Assembly (NCBI GenBank): GCA_037954665.1
Contig: JBBMOL010000546.1
Span: 1 to 64,000 of the forward strand
DNA: 64,000 bases
Source of the DNA: Laguncularia racemosa
Lineage: Eukaryota > Streptophyta > Magnoliopsida > Myrtales > Combretaceae
Direction: 5' to 3'
Part shown: in pieces, positions 33,356-45,195 of the stretch
Layout of the letters: every line of letters starts with the position of its first letter
Numbering within the stretch: the first letter of the stretch is position 1
Translations under genes and position numbers: made by a program
Notes under the pieces: model-generated
The model's input: the letters and a program-made list of their open reading frames with translations, nothing else
Databases searched by the model: none
What the model was told of the DNA's origin: nothing

Positions 33356-34284
33356 TGATCGTTGCCAATCATAGTTTTAATAAATTGAATTCTTGTTCTT
33401 AATCCTACTATGAAGCAATAGGCAAGTGCACCTATCGTAGCGTAATATAGCGAGTAAGCACAAGGTCGTCCCTCAGAGATACATTAACTACTAGTACTAA
33501 CATCCGTTCCTATTATCTAACCGCCGCTTAATATGTTGGTTGAAACCTAATTACTCTAATCTTAAAACTAATAACTCACTAACAACAATGGTTCTGAAGA
33601 TTTATCAATTAACAAAAGCAACCTAGATCTTATTCTACTCCTTCTCTATCATGTAATTCATTAGATTTATGAGATTGTCGTAATTGACTTCTTATACTGT
33701 TGAATTCTCTAGTCAAGTTAACTACTTTCTCAAGTATATTAACCTATCTAATCTTAGGTTTATCAAATAGGATCTCTCCTTAGTTAATAGTAACCTAGAA
33801 TTGCATAAAGCACATGAATTCGCATCAAAATAATCGATGTAAACAGAAGACTCTTGTTTCCTATCTCTAGAAGAACAATCAAATCTCATTAATTGCATTA
33901 AATCTAATCATAAGAGCAATTTCTCAATGAACTAATATGATATATTAATATTCCGGATCTATGAATCTAAGAAACAATTGAAGGGCATGCAATTAATCAT
34001 AAGAAAGTCAACAACTTCGCATTAATGACCAAATCTTCAACACATGACAAAGAAGTTTCAAATAAAATCTAGATCTAGGGTCTACTCCTCCATAAATTGG
34101 ACAAAAGAAATGCAATACTAGAAGAATAGATAAAATTCATAGTCACAACCCTTAAAGATAGAATCTTCTTCTTCGTGGGTCTTCAATCTCCCTTGGAATC
34201 GATAGAATCTTCTTTCCCTTGCTGTTATGAGAGTCAGAGAAAATAAAAAATTCGTAAACTCTGGTTCTAGGGCAAACTAACAGT

Positions 34285-34293
34285 CTATTTATA
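34285..34293 (-). promoter_or_regulatory. TATA box of E2 LTR (copy 1)
   Basis: TATAAATAG on the minus strand, 32 bp downstream of the hairpin array. Copy 2 has the same box near 54238-54246. Confidence 0.7.
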
Positions 34294-34324
34294 CATGTAC
34301 CCCGGTTGGATATATACACAAGTG

Positions 34325-34567
34325 GATACACGAGTAGTGTATCTCGTTCGTGTATCTCATGCTTGCTTCCAAGTGTCCTTATGTGAATATACACGAGTAA
34401 GTACATGGGAGTGTACATTGGTCGTGTAATTTGAAACATCATTGAACATAAGCAAAACTTAGATACACAAGCAAAGTACATGGGCGTGTACTTTGCTCGT
34501 GTACTTTCCAGACATCCGCTTCAGTATACACAAGTAAAGTACATGGGTGTGTATCTCGCTTGTGTAC
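34325..34567 (-). repeat. Four-hairpin array in E2 LTR (copy 1)
   Basis: Hairpins start at 34325, 34389, 34462 and 34525 (spacing 64, 73 and 63 bp). Each has outer arms of the GATACACGA / TCGTGTATC type and inner arms of the GTACA / TGTAC type. They are less perfect than the post-pol set of the same element (36867-37224). Confidence 0.85.
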
Positions 34568-34783
34568 TTTCCAGAATTCTTTCTCTTCACATGTAATGTA
34601 TCCAATTCCTTCCAAACTTGATCTGACTCTTCAAAACTCCTTCCCTTAGCTCCAAAATACTCTAGAAGATCTTGAAATTAACATTCATTCCATTAAGCAT
34701 CCTTTTCTTCAACAAATCATCTAAAAATTCAACAATAAAGCACAATTTCATTACTCTAGATAAGGGTATTTTGCGACTTATCA

Positions 34784-35990
34784 AACTTCCCCACACTTAA
34801 ATCTTTGCTTGTCCTCAAGTAAATTAAAACATTAATCAAACTTCTCATTAATCATGATTATCGTTACCAAATAATACTACTCACACACATTAACATTTAT
34901 GAATTTTAATCTTTGAAGCTCAATGCAATCCCTCAATCTAATGAGTGTGCTTCTCACCTTGTCGTGAAAGTATTGTAACAAAGATACTTTAGTCAAATTT
35001 CTAGGAATAATCAGAGTAGACCAATCTTTACCCTTGTCATTTAACAATGGCTTTCATGATCAAAATTAGACACAAGATCAATTAGAGCAAAAGGAAACGC
35101 GGTACATTTCAACCACCACTAAAGAGTCTATAATCTTCTCAATTACGCTCTAAGTAAAACAATCAATAATGAAAGTACATTGCATTTATGTTTCCCCTGG
35201 ATTCCTCCTCCTTTTTAGTTGATCTCTTCAAAGATTTTTATTTTTTATAATAGTTCACTATTTTCATCCCCTTTTTTTTTTTTTTGGTTCAGCTGTTTAG
35301 GATCTTGCAACCTATGTAACGAGTTTTCAGCCGATAATCCTAGGCTCGTCACCCAAGTTAACGAACGTTATCCCCTCAATTGAGGGCGTTCCTATGGCTT
35401 AATTACTCGAGTTACAGGACCCTCTCAATTTTTGCCTTTATGGTTTTTCATTTTGTTACGGTAATTTCCTCAGTCGGCTGATCCTAGGCCAGACGACCTT
35501 AGGTCACCAGGTTTTAAAGGAACCCCATTGAACCTCTATTACCGTAACTTATTATTTTGACTAGTTAGTAGCAGAGTCAAACTTCACTCATCTGAGGGAC
35601 TAAAGCCTGCCCATACTAACCAATCCTTTATTTTTCAAGTATAACATGCTTTCATTAAATTATTACTTTAAAGAGATCTTCTAAGAAGGATCACCAAGAG
35701 AATCATTTCATTTGCCCTTTCATGAAAGATTAAATGGCTCTCAAGATCTTTGACTTTCACAGCGATTTTATCCCATAACTTTGACTAAGTATCAATGTTC
35801 CAAAGAAGACAAAGGTGACATGCACAAACACTCTTTTAGAGGAATTCATTCACTAAATGCTAATATACTACGTAATTTACAATCATGATTTCAAAATTCG
35901 ATTATCAAGCAAAAAGAAAAAAATAGGGGAAATTTTTGAATGACTTATACAATTCAGCACAACCCTTATCAAATTTCTTTAGTATCCCCT
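34784..35990 (-). other. Conserved 3' noncoding block of E2 (copy 1)
   Basis: Inverse match to B 20040-21157 in several blocks, including CCAGACGACCTTAGGTCACC near 35480 and CTCGTCACCCAAGTTAACG near 35345. No coding region. Confidence 0.65.
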
Positions 35991-36005
35991 TCCCCACACA
36001 GATTG

Positions 36006-36025
36006 AGACATTGTCCCCAATGTCT
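36006..36025 (-). promoter_or_regulatory. Conserved hairpin of E2 (copy 1)
   Basis: Minus strand AGACATTG-GGGA-CAATGTCT, identical to B 19998-20017, followed on the minus strand by GTGTGGGGAAGGGG, a second polypurine-like stretch 1.2 kb from the one at the LTR. Confidence 0.75.
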
Positions 36026-36699
36026 TTATCATTCAAGAATACAATGGTCTCAAAATAAAGTTAGGATCGTCAATTATACAAAGAAAAATGATAGGACTTG
36101 CATTAGGTTTCTGAAATAAGGAGGAAGATAGCGCAGTTGAGATACATAACCAAAGTACACGATTGTGACCTGATTGTATATCTACCAATCTCATACATGC
36201 ACAAATTACCATAGGAACGCTCAAAATCAGGTCTTGTGGCTTTAGTATATTATCAATCTACCTTCCTGAAGGCAAAAAATGTAACTACAACACACCCAAA
36301 GCATCCTTAAACGATAAAGTTCGAATCTTGATTCTAAGAAGCTAGGTGAGATAGTTTAGTGATCATAAAAAAAAAATGGCCTCATAACTTGGTTTCTAAG
36401 AAGAAGATTGGGAAAGAAACACAACAACATTGTTCTAGAAACCCACAAAATCAAAGTCCCAAATATTCATGTTCAAACCCTAACTGTCGATTCACTAGTT
36501 TGACAACCACTCATGACATCAATCAAACATGCATTCATGTGAGTTCAAAATGTCTACAGATCTATCAACAATCGACTTCCAAACTGTGAAATCACTCATC
36601 ATACCATCATCATAGATGCAAGCATGTTTGGTAGTCGTAAAAGAAAACCGAGCAACAACCGTATTGCAATAAGTATTGAAGAAGAAGAAGAGAAAACTT
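36026..36699 (-). other. Remnant of the env-like interval of E2 (copy 1)
   Basis: Between the splice donor and the conserved hairpin, where B has its intron and a 1.2 kb ORF, E2 has only about 670 noncoding bases. Small ORFs here have no family features. The env-like gene is therefore deleted. Confidence 0.6.
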
Positions 36700-36848
36700 A
36701 CTTACCTTGAGTCCTTGAAACGGAAGAAATTTATGGTGTGGAAAGAACAACCACGATATGGAGGAGTAGAGTGGGAGTGAGTAGGTCAAATACACGAATA
36801 GAGAATGGGTCGTGTAAATGGCAGAGTGAAGTGAGGAGTCCTTTTATA
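36700..36848 (-). promoter_or_regulatory. Internal promoter and 5' leader with splice donor in E2 (copy 1)
   Basis: Minus strand: TATAAAAGG (36848-36840) lies 19 bp downstream of the hairpin array. A CT-rich leader follows (CACTCCCACTCTACTCCTCC), then TCAAG/GTAAGTAAG, a full consensus plant splice donor (first intron base at 36705). The layout equals that of B 17529-17725. Promoter activity is inferred from sequence signals only. Confidence 0.6.
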
Positions 36849-36866
36849 GTACAAGCAGAAAAATTA

Positions 36867-37224
36867 GATACACGACCAAGTAACACGGTCATGTACTTTG
36901 GATTCCTTTCTGTGGGTTAGATACACGACCAGGTACACGAGCGTGTACCTTGTTCGTGTATCGTGGGAGAGCATTCTCGGGTTAGATACACGACCAGGTA
37001 CACAAGCGTGTACCTTGTTCGTGTATCATGGGAGAGCATTCTGTGAGTCAAATATACGACCAAGTACACGAGCGTGTACCTTGTTCGTGTATATAAAGGG
37101 GGTGTTCTGTGGGTCAGATACACGACCAGGTACACGAGCATGTACCTTGTTCGTGTATCGAATTGTGCCTTCTGTAGGTCAAATACACGACCAGGTACAC
37201 GAGCGTGTACCTTATTCGTGTATC
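36867..37224 (-). repeat. Six-hairpin tandem array after pol of E2 (copy 1)
   Basis: Units start at 36867, 36920, 36985, 37051, 37117 and 37182 (spacing 53, 65, 66, 66 and 65). Units 2 to 6 are about 43 bp nested inverted repeats: outer arms GATACACGA / TCGTGTATC, inner arms GGTACACG / CGTGTACC, with about two mismatches per 20-bp arm. Spacers contain a loose GTGGGTCA or GAGAGCATTCTG. Frequent CG dinucleotides stand out in AT-rich surroundings. Confidence 0.92.
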
Positions 37225-37663
37225 TCTGATATGTACACAATGAGCATTTTTTTTAAGTGCACGGGGGCCACACCATGACGTATTCCCCTTTTGTATTGCA
37301 AAGTCAATTTAGAAACCCTCTGGCATATGTGAGAAACCGGATACACCACTAGTGTACCCGGTTGTGCAGATCAAAGTACATTACCTATCATCACTTCATC
37401 TTGCATTCCCCTTGAAAAGGTCTCCCATCCTGAATTTCTCCACACTTAGAGCTTAAAAGAAGCTCTATTAGGTGACTTTCATAGAATCCAAACTTGGTTT
37501 AGCCCCCTATAGCTTGCTGTCCTGCAAAAGTTTACTCCAAAACAATGGGTGATAATAAAGAAAGTAAAGAGTAAAGAAGAAAACTTACTTAAGCAACATG
37601 GGTTGCCTCCCAAGAAGCGCTGTTGTTTAACGTTGTTAGCTCGACGTAATGAATCGGTGGAGC

Positions 37664-38727
37664 TTAAATGGAGATGAGAATGGGTTTAGCTCCTCCTTTT
37701 CTTCCAACACTATTTTTGTCCCCAAAGTAATGCTTCAGCCTTTGGCTATTCACCTTGAAAATGCCTTTCTTGGAGATTTTATAACCCAAAACAATACCTT
37801 CTTTTGCCATAAAATGACACTTTTCCAAATTTAGGACCAAGTTAGTATCTTCACAACGTTGTAACACTAACTCAAGATGGTGTAGACACTCATCAAAAGA
37901 ATTCTCGAAAAACAAAAAAAATCATCCATGTATACTTCCATCTTGTCTCTTACCATACCCTTAAAAATAGCCATCATGCATCGCTGAAAGGTGGCTGGAG
38001 CGTTGCATAATCCGAAAGGCATGTGTCGATACGCGAAGGTCCCAAAAGGGCATGTGAATGTCGTCTTTTCCTGGTCTTCGGGTGCGATAGGAATCTGAAA
38101 ATATATAGACATCCCATCGAGGAAACAGTAATATGCATGATCGGCTAACCTTTCAAGCATTTGGTCCACAAATGGAAGAGGAAAATGATCCTTTCGAGTT
38201 GCATCATTTAGCTTGCGTAATCTATACAAACTCTCCATCCAGTGACAGTTCTCATCGGGATGAGTTCATTTTTTTCATTCGGTACCACTATCATAAACCG
38301 CCTTTCTTCGGAACTACTTGAATGGGGCTTACCCATGAGCTATCAGAAATCGGGTAGATCATTCTTGTATCAAGCAATTTGATGACTTCCTTTTTTACAA
38401 CATCTCTCATATTTGGATTAATTCGGCGCTGCGGTTGTACCACTGCTTGACACAATCTTCCATCAGAATTTTGTGTGTACAAAATGATGGGCTAATCCCT
38501 TTATTCTGCAATTTTCCATGCAATTGCTTTCTTGTGTTGCCCCAGGACATGCAATAACCTTTCCTGCTGATCTCGATCTAGATTTGATGCAATTATGACT
38601 GGAAGTTTAGAATCTTCTTCCAAAAACGCATATTGAAGGTAGTCTGGCAGTTGTTTCAATTCTAGCTCAAGTGGTTCCTCAATTGAAGGTTTCGATCTCT
38701 GAATGGTGGATCTATCATACCTTCAAA
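37664..38727 (-). pseudogene. RT fused to integrase tail in E2 (copy 1, error-broken)
   Basis: Same sequence as the intact ORF 57609-58664, but split into pieces (38482-38291, 38238-37867, 37915-37664) by single-base indels such as an extra A near 37912 and extra bases near 38297. These breaks are not in copy 2 and are best seen as sequencing errors. Confidence 0.85.
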
Positions 38728-39922
38728 GCTCTTTCTTCGCCATATATTTAGGTTGCTCTTTCTCCCCATTCATCAAACAAAATTTCCAATGCATCACCAA
38801 TCAACAAGTCTTGCAATGAATCCGAAACTGCAAAGTCAAAGTAGTCGATTGCATAGCATGTATCATCATGGTGCAGGCTTTGTCTAAGGACGTCAGGCAT
38901 TTTTCACTATGACCTCTTCATTTCCCATTCTCAACACTAACTTCCATCCCTAACATCAATTATGGCTCTAGCAGTAGCCAAAAATGGCCTCCCCAATATA
39001 AGAGGGACCTCCACATCTGCTTCCATGTCAAGGATGACAAAATCCGCCGGGAAGATGAAGTCCTGGACCTTCACTAATACATCTTTAACTACTCCTCTCG
39101 GGAATTTAAACTAATCGATCAGCTAATTGAAGACTCATTTTGGTCGGTTTCGACTCTCTAATACCTAATTTCTGGAACATCTTATATGGTAACAAATTAA
39201 TGTTGGCTCCTAAATCAGCCAATGCCCATTCTTTAGATAAATTTCCCTATCAGGCAAGGGATGGTAAAGCTCCTAGGATCTTTTAACTTCTTTGGGAGTT
39301 TGTTTTGATTTACCGCAGAGCATTCTCCTCCTAAATTACAGTGGAGAACTCTTCAAGCTTCCTTTTGTTCGATAGCAGCTCTTTAAAAAATTTTGCATAT
39401 CGTGGCATTTGTGATAATGCCTCAACCAGTGGAAGGTTGATATGCAATTGCTTGAATATCTCTAAAAATCTGCCATAGTGCTCATCTGTTCTGTCCTTCT
39501 TGAGTTGTGCCGGATAAGGAACATTGGGCTTGTATTCTAGGATTAATGGAGTGATGATTTCTCTTTAGGTGATTTTTTCTGAATCTTTCCCCCTCTTGAG
39601 AACACTTGTTCTTTGCTGGTTTAATCCCCGACTCTCTTCTTCTTGAACCTTTGGTTGTAGTTCCTTCCACTTCGAAATGTACGCTTTAACATGTTCCTTT
39701 AGGGTTTGGTTTCCATGTTTTCCGGTAGTGAACCTTGAGTCCCTGACAAAAGCTTAGCTATCTGATCGCCTGGTTTTCAAGATTGTTTTGATGCCTCATG
39801 ATTCCTCAGCCGAGCTTGATTTTTATAATCAAATCTAAGGACTTTTTGTTGTCTTCAATCCTTGATGAATTTTTGGGGAACTTCAAGTGGGGTTTTGGAA
39901 CTTGGACCATTGCCTTTGATAA
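38728..39922 (-). pseudogene. gag end and protease of E2 (copy 1, error-broken)
   Basis: Matches the open frame 58661-59878. Here, extra or missing bases (for example near 38900, 39110, 39250 and 39560) destroy the frame. Treat as the same locus as copy 2. Confidence 0.8.
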
Positions 39923-39927
39923 CCAGT

Positions 39928-42900
39928 TGATGAACCATGTGAACCAAGCTGGAAAAGAAATGTGGTCCTCTTGAAGTGCCGCCTGGACCGATCAAAGAAA
40001 TCAGCAAAAGATTTTAAAGAAGCACTTAACGGGTTGAAAAGGTTGTCCATGAACTGGAAAGGATTGGAGCAATCAGAATTTGGAAAAGGATTGAAACAAA
40101 ACCCAAAGGAAACCCTTGCTTTTTTACAAGTCACAACCGACACGGGTTGAAGGGGCTTGTCTTTCAAGGCACGATCTGTAGGAATTCCAAGATTCACAAA
40201 TCATACACGCAACACACGGCTAAAAGGCACGGCCGGTAGGAACAACAAATCCACAGAAAGTAACACCAAAGAAAACGGTCGTGTTTTGAACCAAAGTGCA
40301 CAAAAAGACAAACGGCGTCACAGGCGGTTATCCCCGCTGGCTAGCTTTTTTCTTTTTGTGTTTTTAACCAACTTAACTAAGCTACGTCGTTTGGACTTGT
40401 TTTTCACGAATTGAACCCAGTATAAAAGCTCCTAGGGTTTAGAACAACTAGGAAATTTACATCTTTGAAACATTAAACACTTTGAAGGCACCCTCTTGGT
40501 TCTTCAAGAAAAATCGAACTTATCGGATTAATTTTCGTGGCGTTCATCCCACTTATCAATCGGCCCCTTTCATCCCATTGGGTGTCTTCATTTTTATACA
40601 ATTCTTTTTCTCGCTTATAAGACAATTGGGTCGGGTTTTTTCCACGGGTGTTTGGGCCTTAGGCAACGAATTCCGAACGTTTTTGGATTGGTTTCGTTAT
40701 AGGTGGTTGGTTCGTACAGTTTTGGTATCAGAGCTTAGGTTTTGTCAAAACATCAAGTTCCAGTTGGGAAGGAAAATACAAAAACCCAACCCAAACGTTC
40801 AATAAAATCGTATTCAATTTCTAGATTGATTTTCTTTTGATATGTAAAACGCCTAGGCGATTGTTAAAAAAAAAAGAGAAAAAAATCACAAAAAAAAAAA
40901 GAAGAGAAAAGAAAAGAAAAGAAAAACATATCAAGAGCAACAACCAAGCAAAAAAAAAAAAAAAATTTGGAAAAAAATGGAGGAAAATTTACGAACCCTA
41001 AGTTGTTTTGAATTTTTCCCGGAAGGAAATTGGTGAGTTCGGGTTATTCCAAGAAATTGAAAAGGAATTGGCGAGTTGTATCATCATTGTTTTGTGAGAA
41101 TACCTGCTGTGGATATCATCTTTGAGCAAAACACGTAAGGGAGTGTATCGGGGGTTTTAAAAATTTTATATATAAATTTTTGTGTTAGAACTAACTTTTC
41201 TTCAGGAACAGCAGGCAACTTCCCCCTAAAGGTAAAGGGGAAAGGGTTTTTGATGCTAATTAGTAATTGAGGGTTGACGGAGAAATGAAGAGGATTTCCA
41301 AGAGGGAAGGAACAAATCATGAGACGGTGAGCAAAGACTAGAGCAATCCACAAAGATTCCCAAGGGCATAAGAGGGAGAGTCGTTCTAGGAGAGTACCGA
41401 GGGGTGGAGATGAAATGACAGATGAGACTTTGATGAGCCTTCTGTTGGGGAGTTATAGAGGATATAGTGGTCGAATAGAGGAACTAGAGTTTGGGGAAAA
41501 ATAGAGGAAAAGGAATAAGAGGATGATCAATTAAGTAGCATAAAGATGAAGATTCCGCCTTTCCAAGGAAGAATGATCCCGAGGCGTACTTAGAGTGGGA
41601 AAAAAGGTGGGGGAATGGCGTTTGATTGCATAACTATAGTGGGAGAAAGAAAGTAAAAACTTGCTAGCCATTGAGTTTTCGGTTATGCTATAGTGTGGTG
41701 GGATCAATTAATGTTGAATAGGAAAAGGATTGGCGAGCCACCTATGAGTCTTGGGAAGAGATGAAAAGAAATGATGAGGAATGGTTTGTACCTGCATATT
41801 AAATATCGTGAATTGCACAACCAAGTTGCAAACTCTGAGGTAGGGAACCAAGTGTAGATGAGTATTTCAAGGAGATGGAAGTCACTACGATTAGGGTGAA
41901 TGTAGAGGGGATAGAGAGGCTACAATGGCTAGGTTTCTTGCTGGGTTGAATAGAAAAATCCAAAATGTGGTTGAATTGCAAAATAATGTAGAAATTGGAA
42001 GTATGGTTCACATGGCTATAAAGGTTTAGAACTAGCACAAAGGAAAGGTATAGTAATGTACGGTTTCCACAGGGGAATGATTCATCCACTTAGAAGACCA
42101 ACCAATGGAAGAAAGAAGAAAAGCTTTTACCCACCAAACCAAAAGGGGAGCTGAGGGAAGCGGTTCTAAATTTCCCGGTAACCAAGGTAACCCTGAAAAC
42201 TTCTACTTTTAGAAAATCGTGACATTTGATGCTTTAAAATGCCAAGGTAAGGCCAAAATTGCAACAATGTCCAAATAGGCGTGTGATGATTTTGCGTGAT
42301 TTATGGAGAGTATGAGACTGAGGGGGATAGTGAAGAAGAAGATATGCCTCCATTAGAGGCTCTTGTGATGATGAGGAGCCCCGCAATGGGAAAGCTAGTG
42401 CAGTAGTGAAGCGAGTGTTGAATGTGCAGGTGAAGGAAGAAGAAGAGGTGGGAAAGAGAGAAATATATTTCATACTAGATGTTTTCTAGGAATCACATTT
42501 GTAGTTTTTTATCATTGATGGAGGGAGTTGCAACCAATGTAGTGAGTAATTTTATTGTTTAGAGGCTGGGGCTCAAAACGTTAGACACCCAGTCCATAAA
42601 ATTGCAGTGTTTGAATGATAGTGGTAAGACAAAGGGATAGGCAAGCCTTGATTGGTTTTGCATTGGAGATATGAGGATGATGTTTGCTGTAATTCCAATG
42701 CAAGCAAAGTCCTTTAATTTTTGGGGAGCTATGGCAATTTGATAAAGGTTGTTCATGATGGCTTTCTAACAAGTATAAAACCTTTTTTACCAAGGGGAAA
42801 ACTTTAATCTTAAAAAGTTAAAAAACTAAAAAATTGTATGAGGATCATTGTAGCTACAACAGTCGTTTGCAAAATACAAAGGGGAGGAAAAGCAGAGTGA

Positions 42901-43498
42901 GAGAAGAGGAAAAAAACAATGAAAAGAAAAGGAATATAAAAGTCAAGATCAAAAGGAAAAAAAAGGAAGGCTGGAAAGAGTGTGAGAGGCCAAGTTGAAA
43001 GGGGGATCAACTTTGGGGGTGAGTGAAAAGGAGGGGGAGCCTTACAAAAGGAGAGTTGTTGGCAAGAGCGAGTGTAGGGGGGAGAGCGTTATGATGAAGC
43101 AATCTATGTTGTTGCTGGTTTTTAAGGAAACTGTTTGAAAACTAACGAAAAAACAACTCTTTTCCAGTGTGGTTGTTCTCTTTTGGGAGACTTTTTAAAA
43201 TGTTTTTTGAAGGAACTTAAAGGTAGGGCGATGAATTTAAAGGAGAAGGGAACGTGAGAGAAAGCATGATCCATGTGCAGTGCCGTGATTTTGTGCCTAA
43301 GAAGGATGGGGAAAAAAGAAAAGGGGTTGACTTCCGTGCCCTCAACAACATCACCGTAAATATCGTCATCCCATTCAACGCTTAGAGACTTCTGATTGGT
43401 TTTTATGAGTATATGTCATTCCTCGTGACCATGGGAAAAAATTTCCATAATTTTTTTTTTAGGATTTTCTAAAAAATAGGGAGGCGAGATCTAATTTT
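39928..43498 (+). mobile_element. Element F (copy 1), heavily error-laden contig end
   Basis: Collinear with 59898-63569: LTR (39928-40718), initiator-Met primer site near 40722, A-rich leader, gag (from about 41210), protease (about 42420-42840) and the start of pol (about 43220). Dense small indels and dropped bases destroy every frame and the palindrome array (40195-40330). Sequence ends at the gap. Confidence 0.85.
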
Positions 43499-43998
43499 NN
43501 NNNNNNNNNNNNNNNNNNNNNNNNNNNNNNNNNNNNNNNNNNNNNNNNNNNNNNNNNNNNNNNNNNNNNNNNNNNNNNNNNNNNNNNNNNNNNNNNNNNN
43601 NNNNNNNNNNNNNNNNNNNNNNNNNNNNNNNNNNNNNNNNNNNNNNNNNNNNNNNNNNNNNNNNNNNNNNNNNNNNNNNNNNNNNNNNNNNNNNNNNNNN
43701 NNNNNNNNNNNNNNNNNNNNNNNNNNNNNNNNNNNNNNNNNNNNNNNNNNNNNNNNNNNNNNNNNNNNNNNNNNNNNNNNNNNNNNNNNNNNNNNNNNNN
43801 NNNNNNNNNNNNNNNNNNNNNNNNNNNNNNNNNNNNNNNNNNNNNNNNNNNNNNNNNNNNNNNNNNNNNNNNNNNNNNNNNNNNNNNNNNNNNNNNNNNN
43901 NNNNNNNNNNNNNNNNNNNNNNNNNNNNNNNNNNNNNNNNNNNNNNNNNNNNNNNNNNNNNNNNNNNNNNNNNNNNNNNNNNNNNNNNNNNNNNNNNN
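43499..43998. other. Assembly gap of exactly 500 N
   Basis: Round-number run of N, a scaffolding placeholder rather than a measured length. Flanking sequences overlap (see the repeated segment), so the true gap is probably negative. Confidence 0.98.
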
Positions 43999-44137
43999 GA
44001 CTTCATGGACATCCTTTATCAACCCGTTAAGTGCTTCCTTAAATCGTTTCGCTCGATTTCTTGTGATTGGTCCAAGTGGCACTTCAAGAGGATCCACATT
44101 CCATCTTCTGGCTTGGCTCCCATCATGGCTCTCATCA
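43999..44137 (-). repeat. Element C LTR start, duplicate fragment
   Basis: Equals 24047-24185. Cut by the gap rather than by biology. Confidence 0.85.
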
Positions 44138-44732
44138 TAGATTTATATTTCCAGAGTATGAATCTATGTTTGATTTCATTCAAGTTGATTGAGAAATTGC
44201 TTGTATGATTAGATCTAAGGGTAATGAATGAGATTTGATCATGATTCTAGAGATAAGATAACGAAAATCTTTTGTTTACCAATTGAATGGTGAGAGAGTC
44301 AAGTGCTTCATGCAATCCTAGGTTTCTATTAGTTAAGAAGAGATTCTAACGGATAAACCTAGGATCAAATAAGCTAATAGATTTGAGAGAACTGTTAGTT
44401 TGACTAATGAAACTCTACAACTTAAGAACTAGATTGTTTAATCTTTTGTTTCTAATGATTCGCATGGCATGAATGGGATTAGAGAGAGATCTAGCTCAGT
44501 ACATTTTATAATTTGTCTCTTTTAGTTAAGTTCATTAAATCATTTACTCGCCTTGATCGGTTGGATAATAGGAATGGAGTAAATATTAGTAATTGGTGAA
44601 CTTTAATCTTCCTTGGAATGACCTTGATTTCGAACACTATATTACGCTACGATAGGTACTCTTGCCTATTGCATCATAGTTGGAAGCAAGGAACAGGTTT
44701 ATAAATTATTAAGCTACGATCCGCAACGATCA
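44138..44732 (+). repeat. Element B 3' LTR right part, duplicate
   Basis: Equals 24186-24780. Confidence 0.9.
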
Positions 44733-45195
44733 GTGACTAAACAAGATATAACAATCATCTAATCAATCATGTTATAAAGCATGAATAAGCATGAAGAAAC
44801 CTTCATCCATCTATCGAATAAATCAATCACATTGATAAGTGTTATAAAACACTTATTGTCGATTAATTTTTTAATGGTTTTAGTTAAATTATCCAACATA
44901 ATTGGATGGATACTACACTTAAGTAGCTTATATTTTGATTTTAGGTCTTTAAAAAGCAACTTTGGATAAAATGAAGCAAAACTGTGTAATTTCCAAGTAA
45001 ATTAGACTAAGTTCGAATGGTTGACACGATCTCCAACATGATAGTGTTGGAAGCAATGTCAAGTACAAGGATAAAAAGCCTAAAAAATGGCCGTGTTAGG
45101 AGTCGTGCAAGGTTAAAATAACACTTTTATAGATTGTTATTCTTAATTTACTTGCTAATTTTCTCATTCAGTTTTTGCAATTTGATAATAGAAGA
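44733..45195. other. Unassigned sequence between B and G, duplicate
   Basis: Equals 24781-25244. No feature seen. Confidence 0.5.

Larger units (their letters stand above)
33356..34783 (-). repeat. 3' LTR of element E2 (copy 1)
   Basis: Minus strand starts TGATAAGTCGC after AAGTGTGGGGAAGTT (34784-34798, polypurine tract) and ends GATCA at 33356, like B. It contains four hairpins (34325-34567) and TATAAATAG (34285-34293, minus strand). Confidence 0.8.
33356..39927 (-). mobile_element. Element E2 (copy 1): Athila-type element with a pol deletion, cut by F
   Basis: Minus-strand order from the right: gag C-terminal part, protease, RT fused to the integrase tail, hairpin array, TATA and splice-donor leader, conserved hairpin, conserved 3' noncoding block, polypurine tract, 3' LTR. 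The env-like ORF is absent and RNase H and most of integrase are deleted. It resembles B in every shared part. Reading frames here are broken by apparent sequencing errors; copy 2 shows them open. Confidence 0.85.
24047..43498. repeat. First copy of a 19.5 kb repeated segment (probably redundant contig end)
   Basis: Collinear with 43999-63569. For most of the length the copies differ only by occasional one-base indels, mainly in homopolymers (for example the T run near 24906 against 44861). From about 38 kb onward, and worst after 40 kb, extra and missing bases appear every few bases in this copy only. It ends at an N gap. Confidence 0.95.

Noticed and set aside
36359..36589. 76-aa plus-strand ORF (also 56306-56536)
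   Set aside because: It lies antisense in the E2 env-like interval, has no domain, and starts in an A run.
36867..37224. CRISPR-like repeat-spacer array
   Set aside because: Spacers resemble each other, the repeats are long nested palindromes, and the context is a plant retrotransposon. Not CRISPR.
36898..37278. ORFs across the hairpin array on both strands (also 56678-57223, 56896-57225)
   Set aside because: They are open only because the repeat lacks stops; the repeated VYLVVYLTH and DTRPGTRACTLFVY phrases reflect the DNA repeat, not a protein family.
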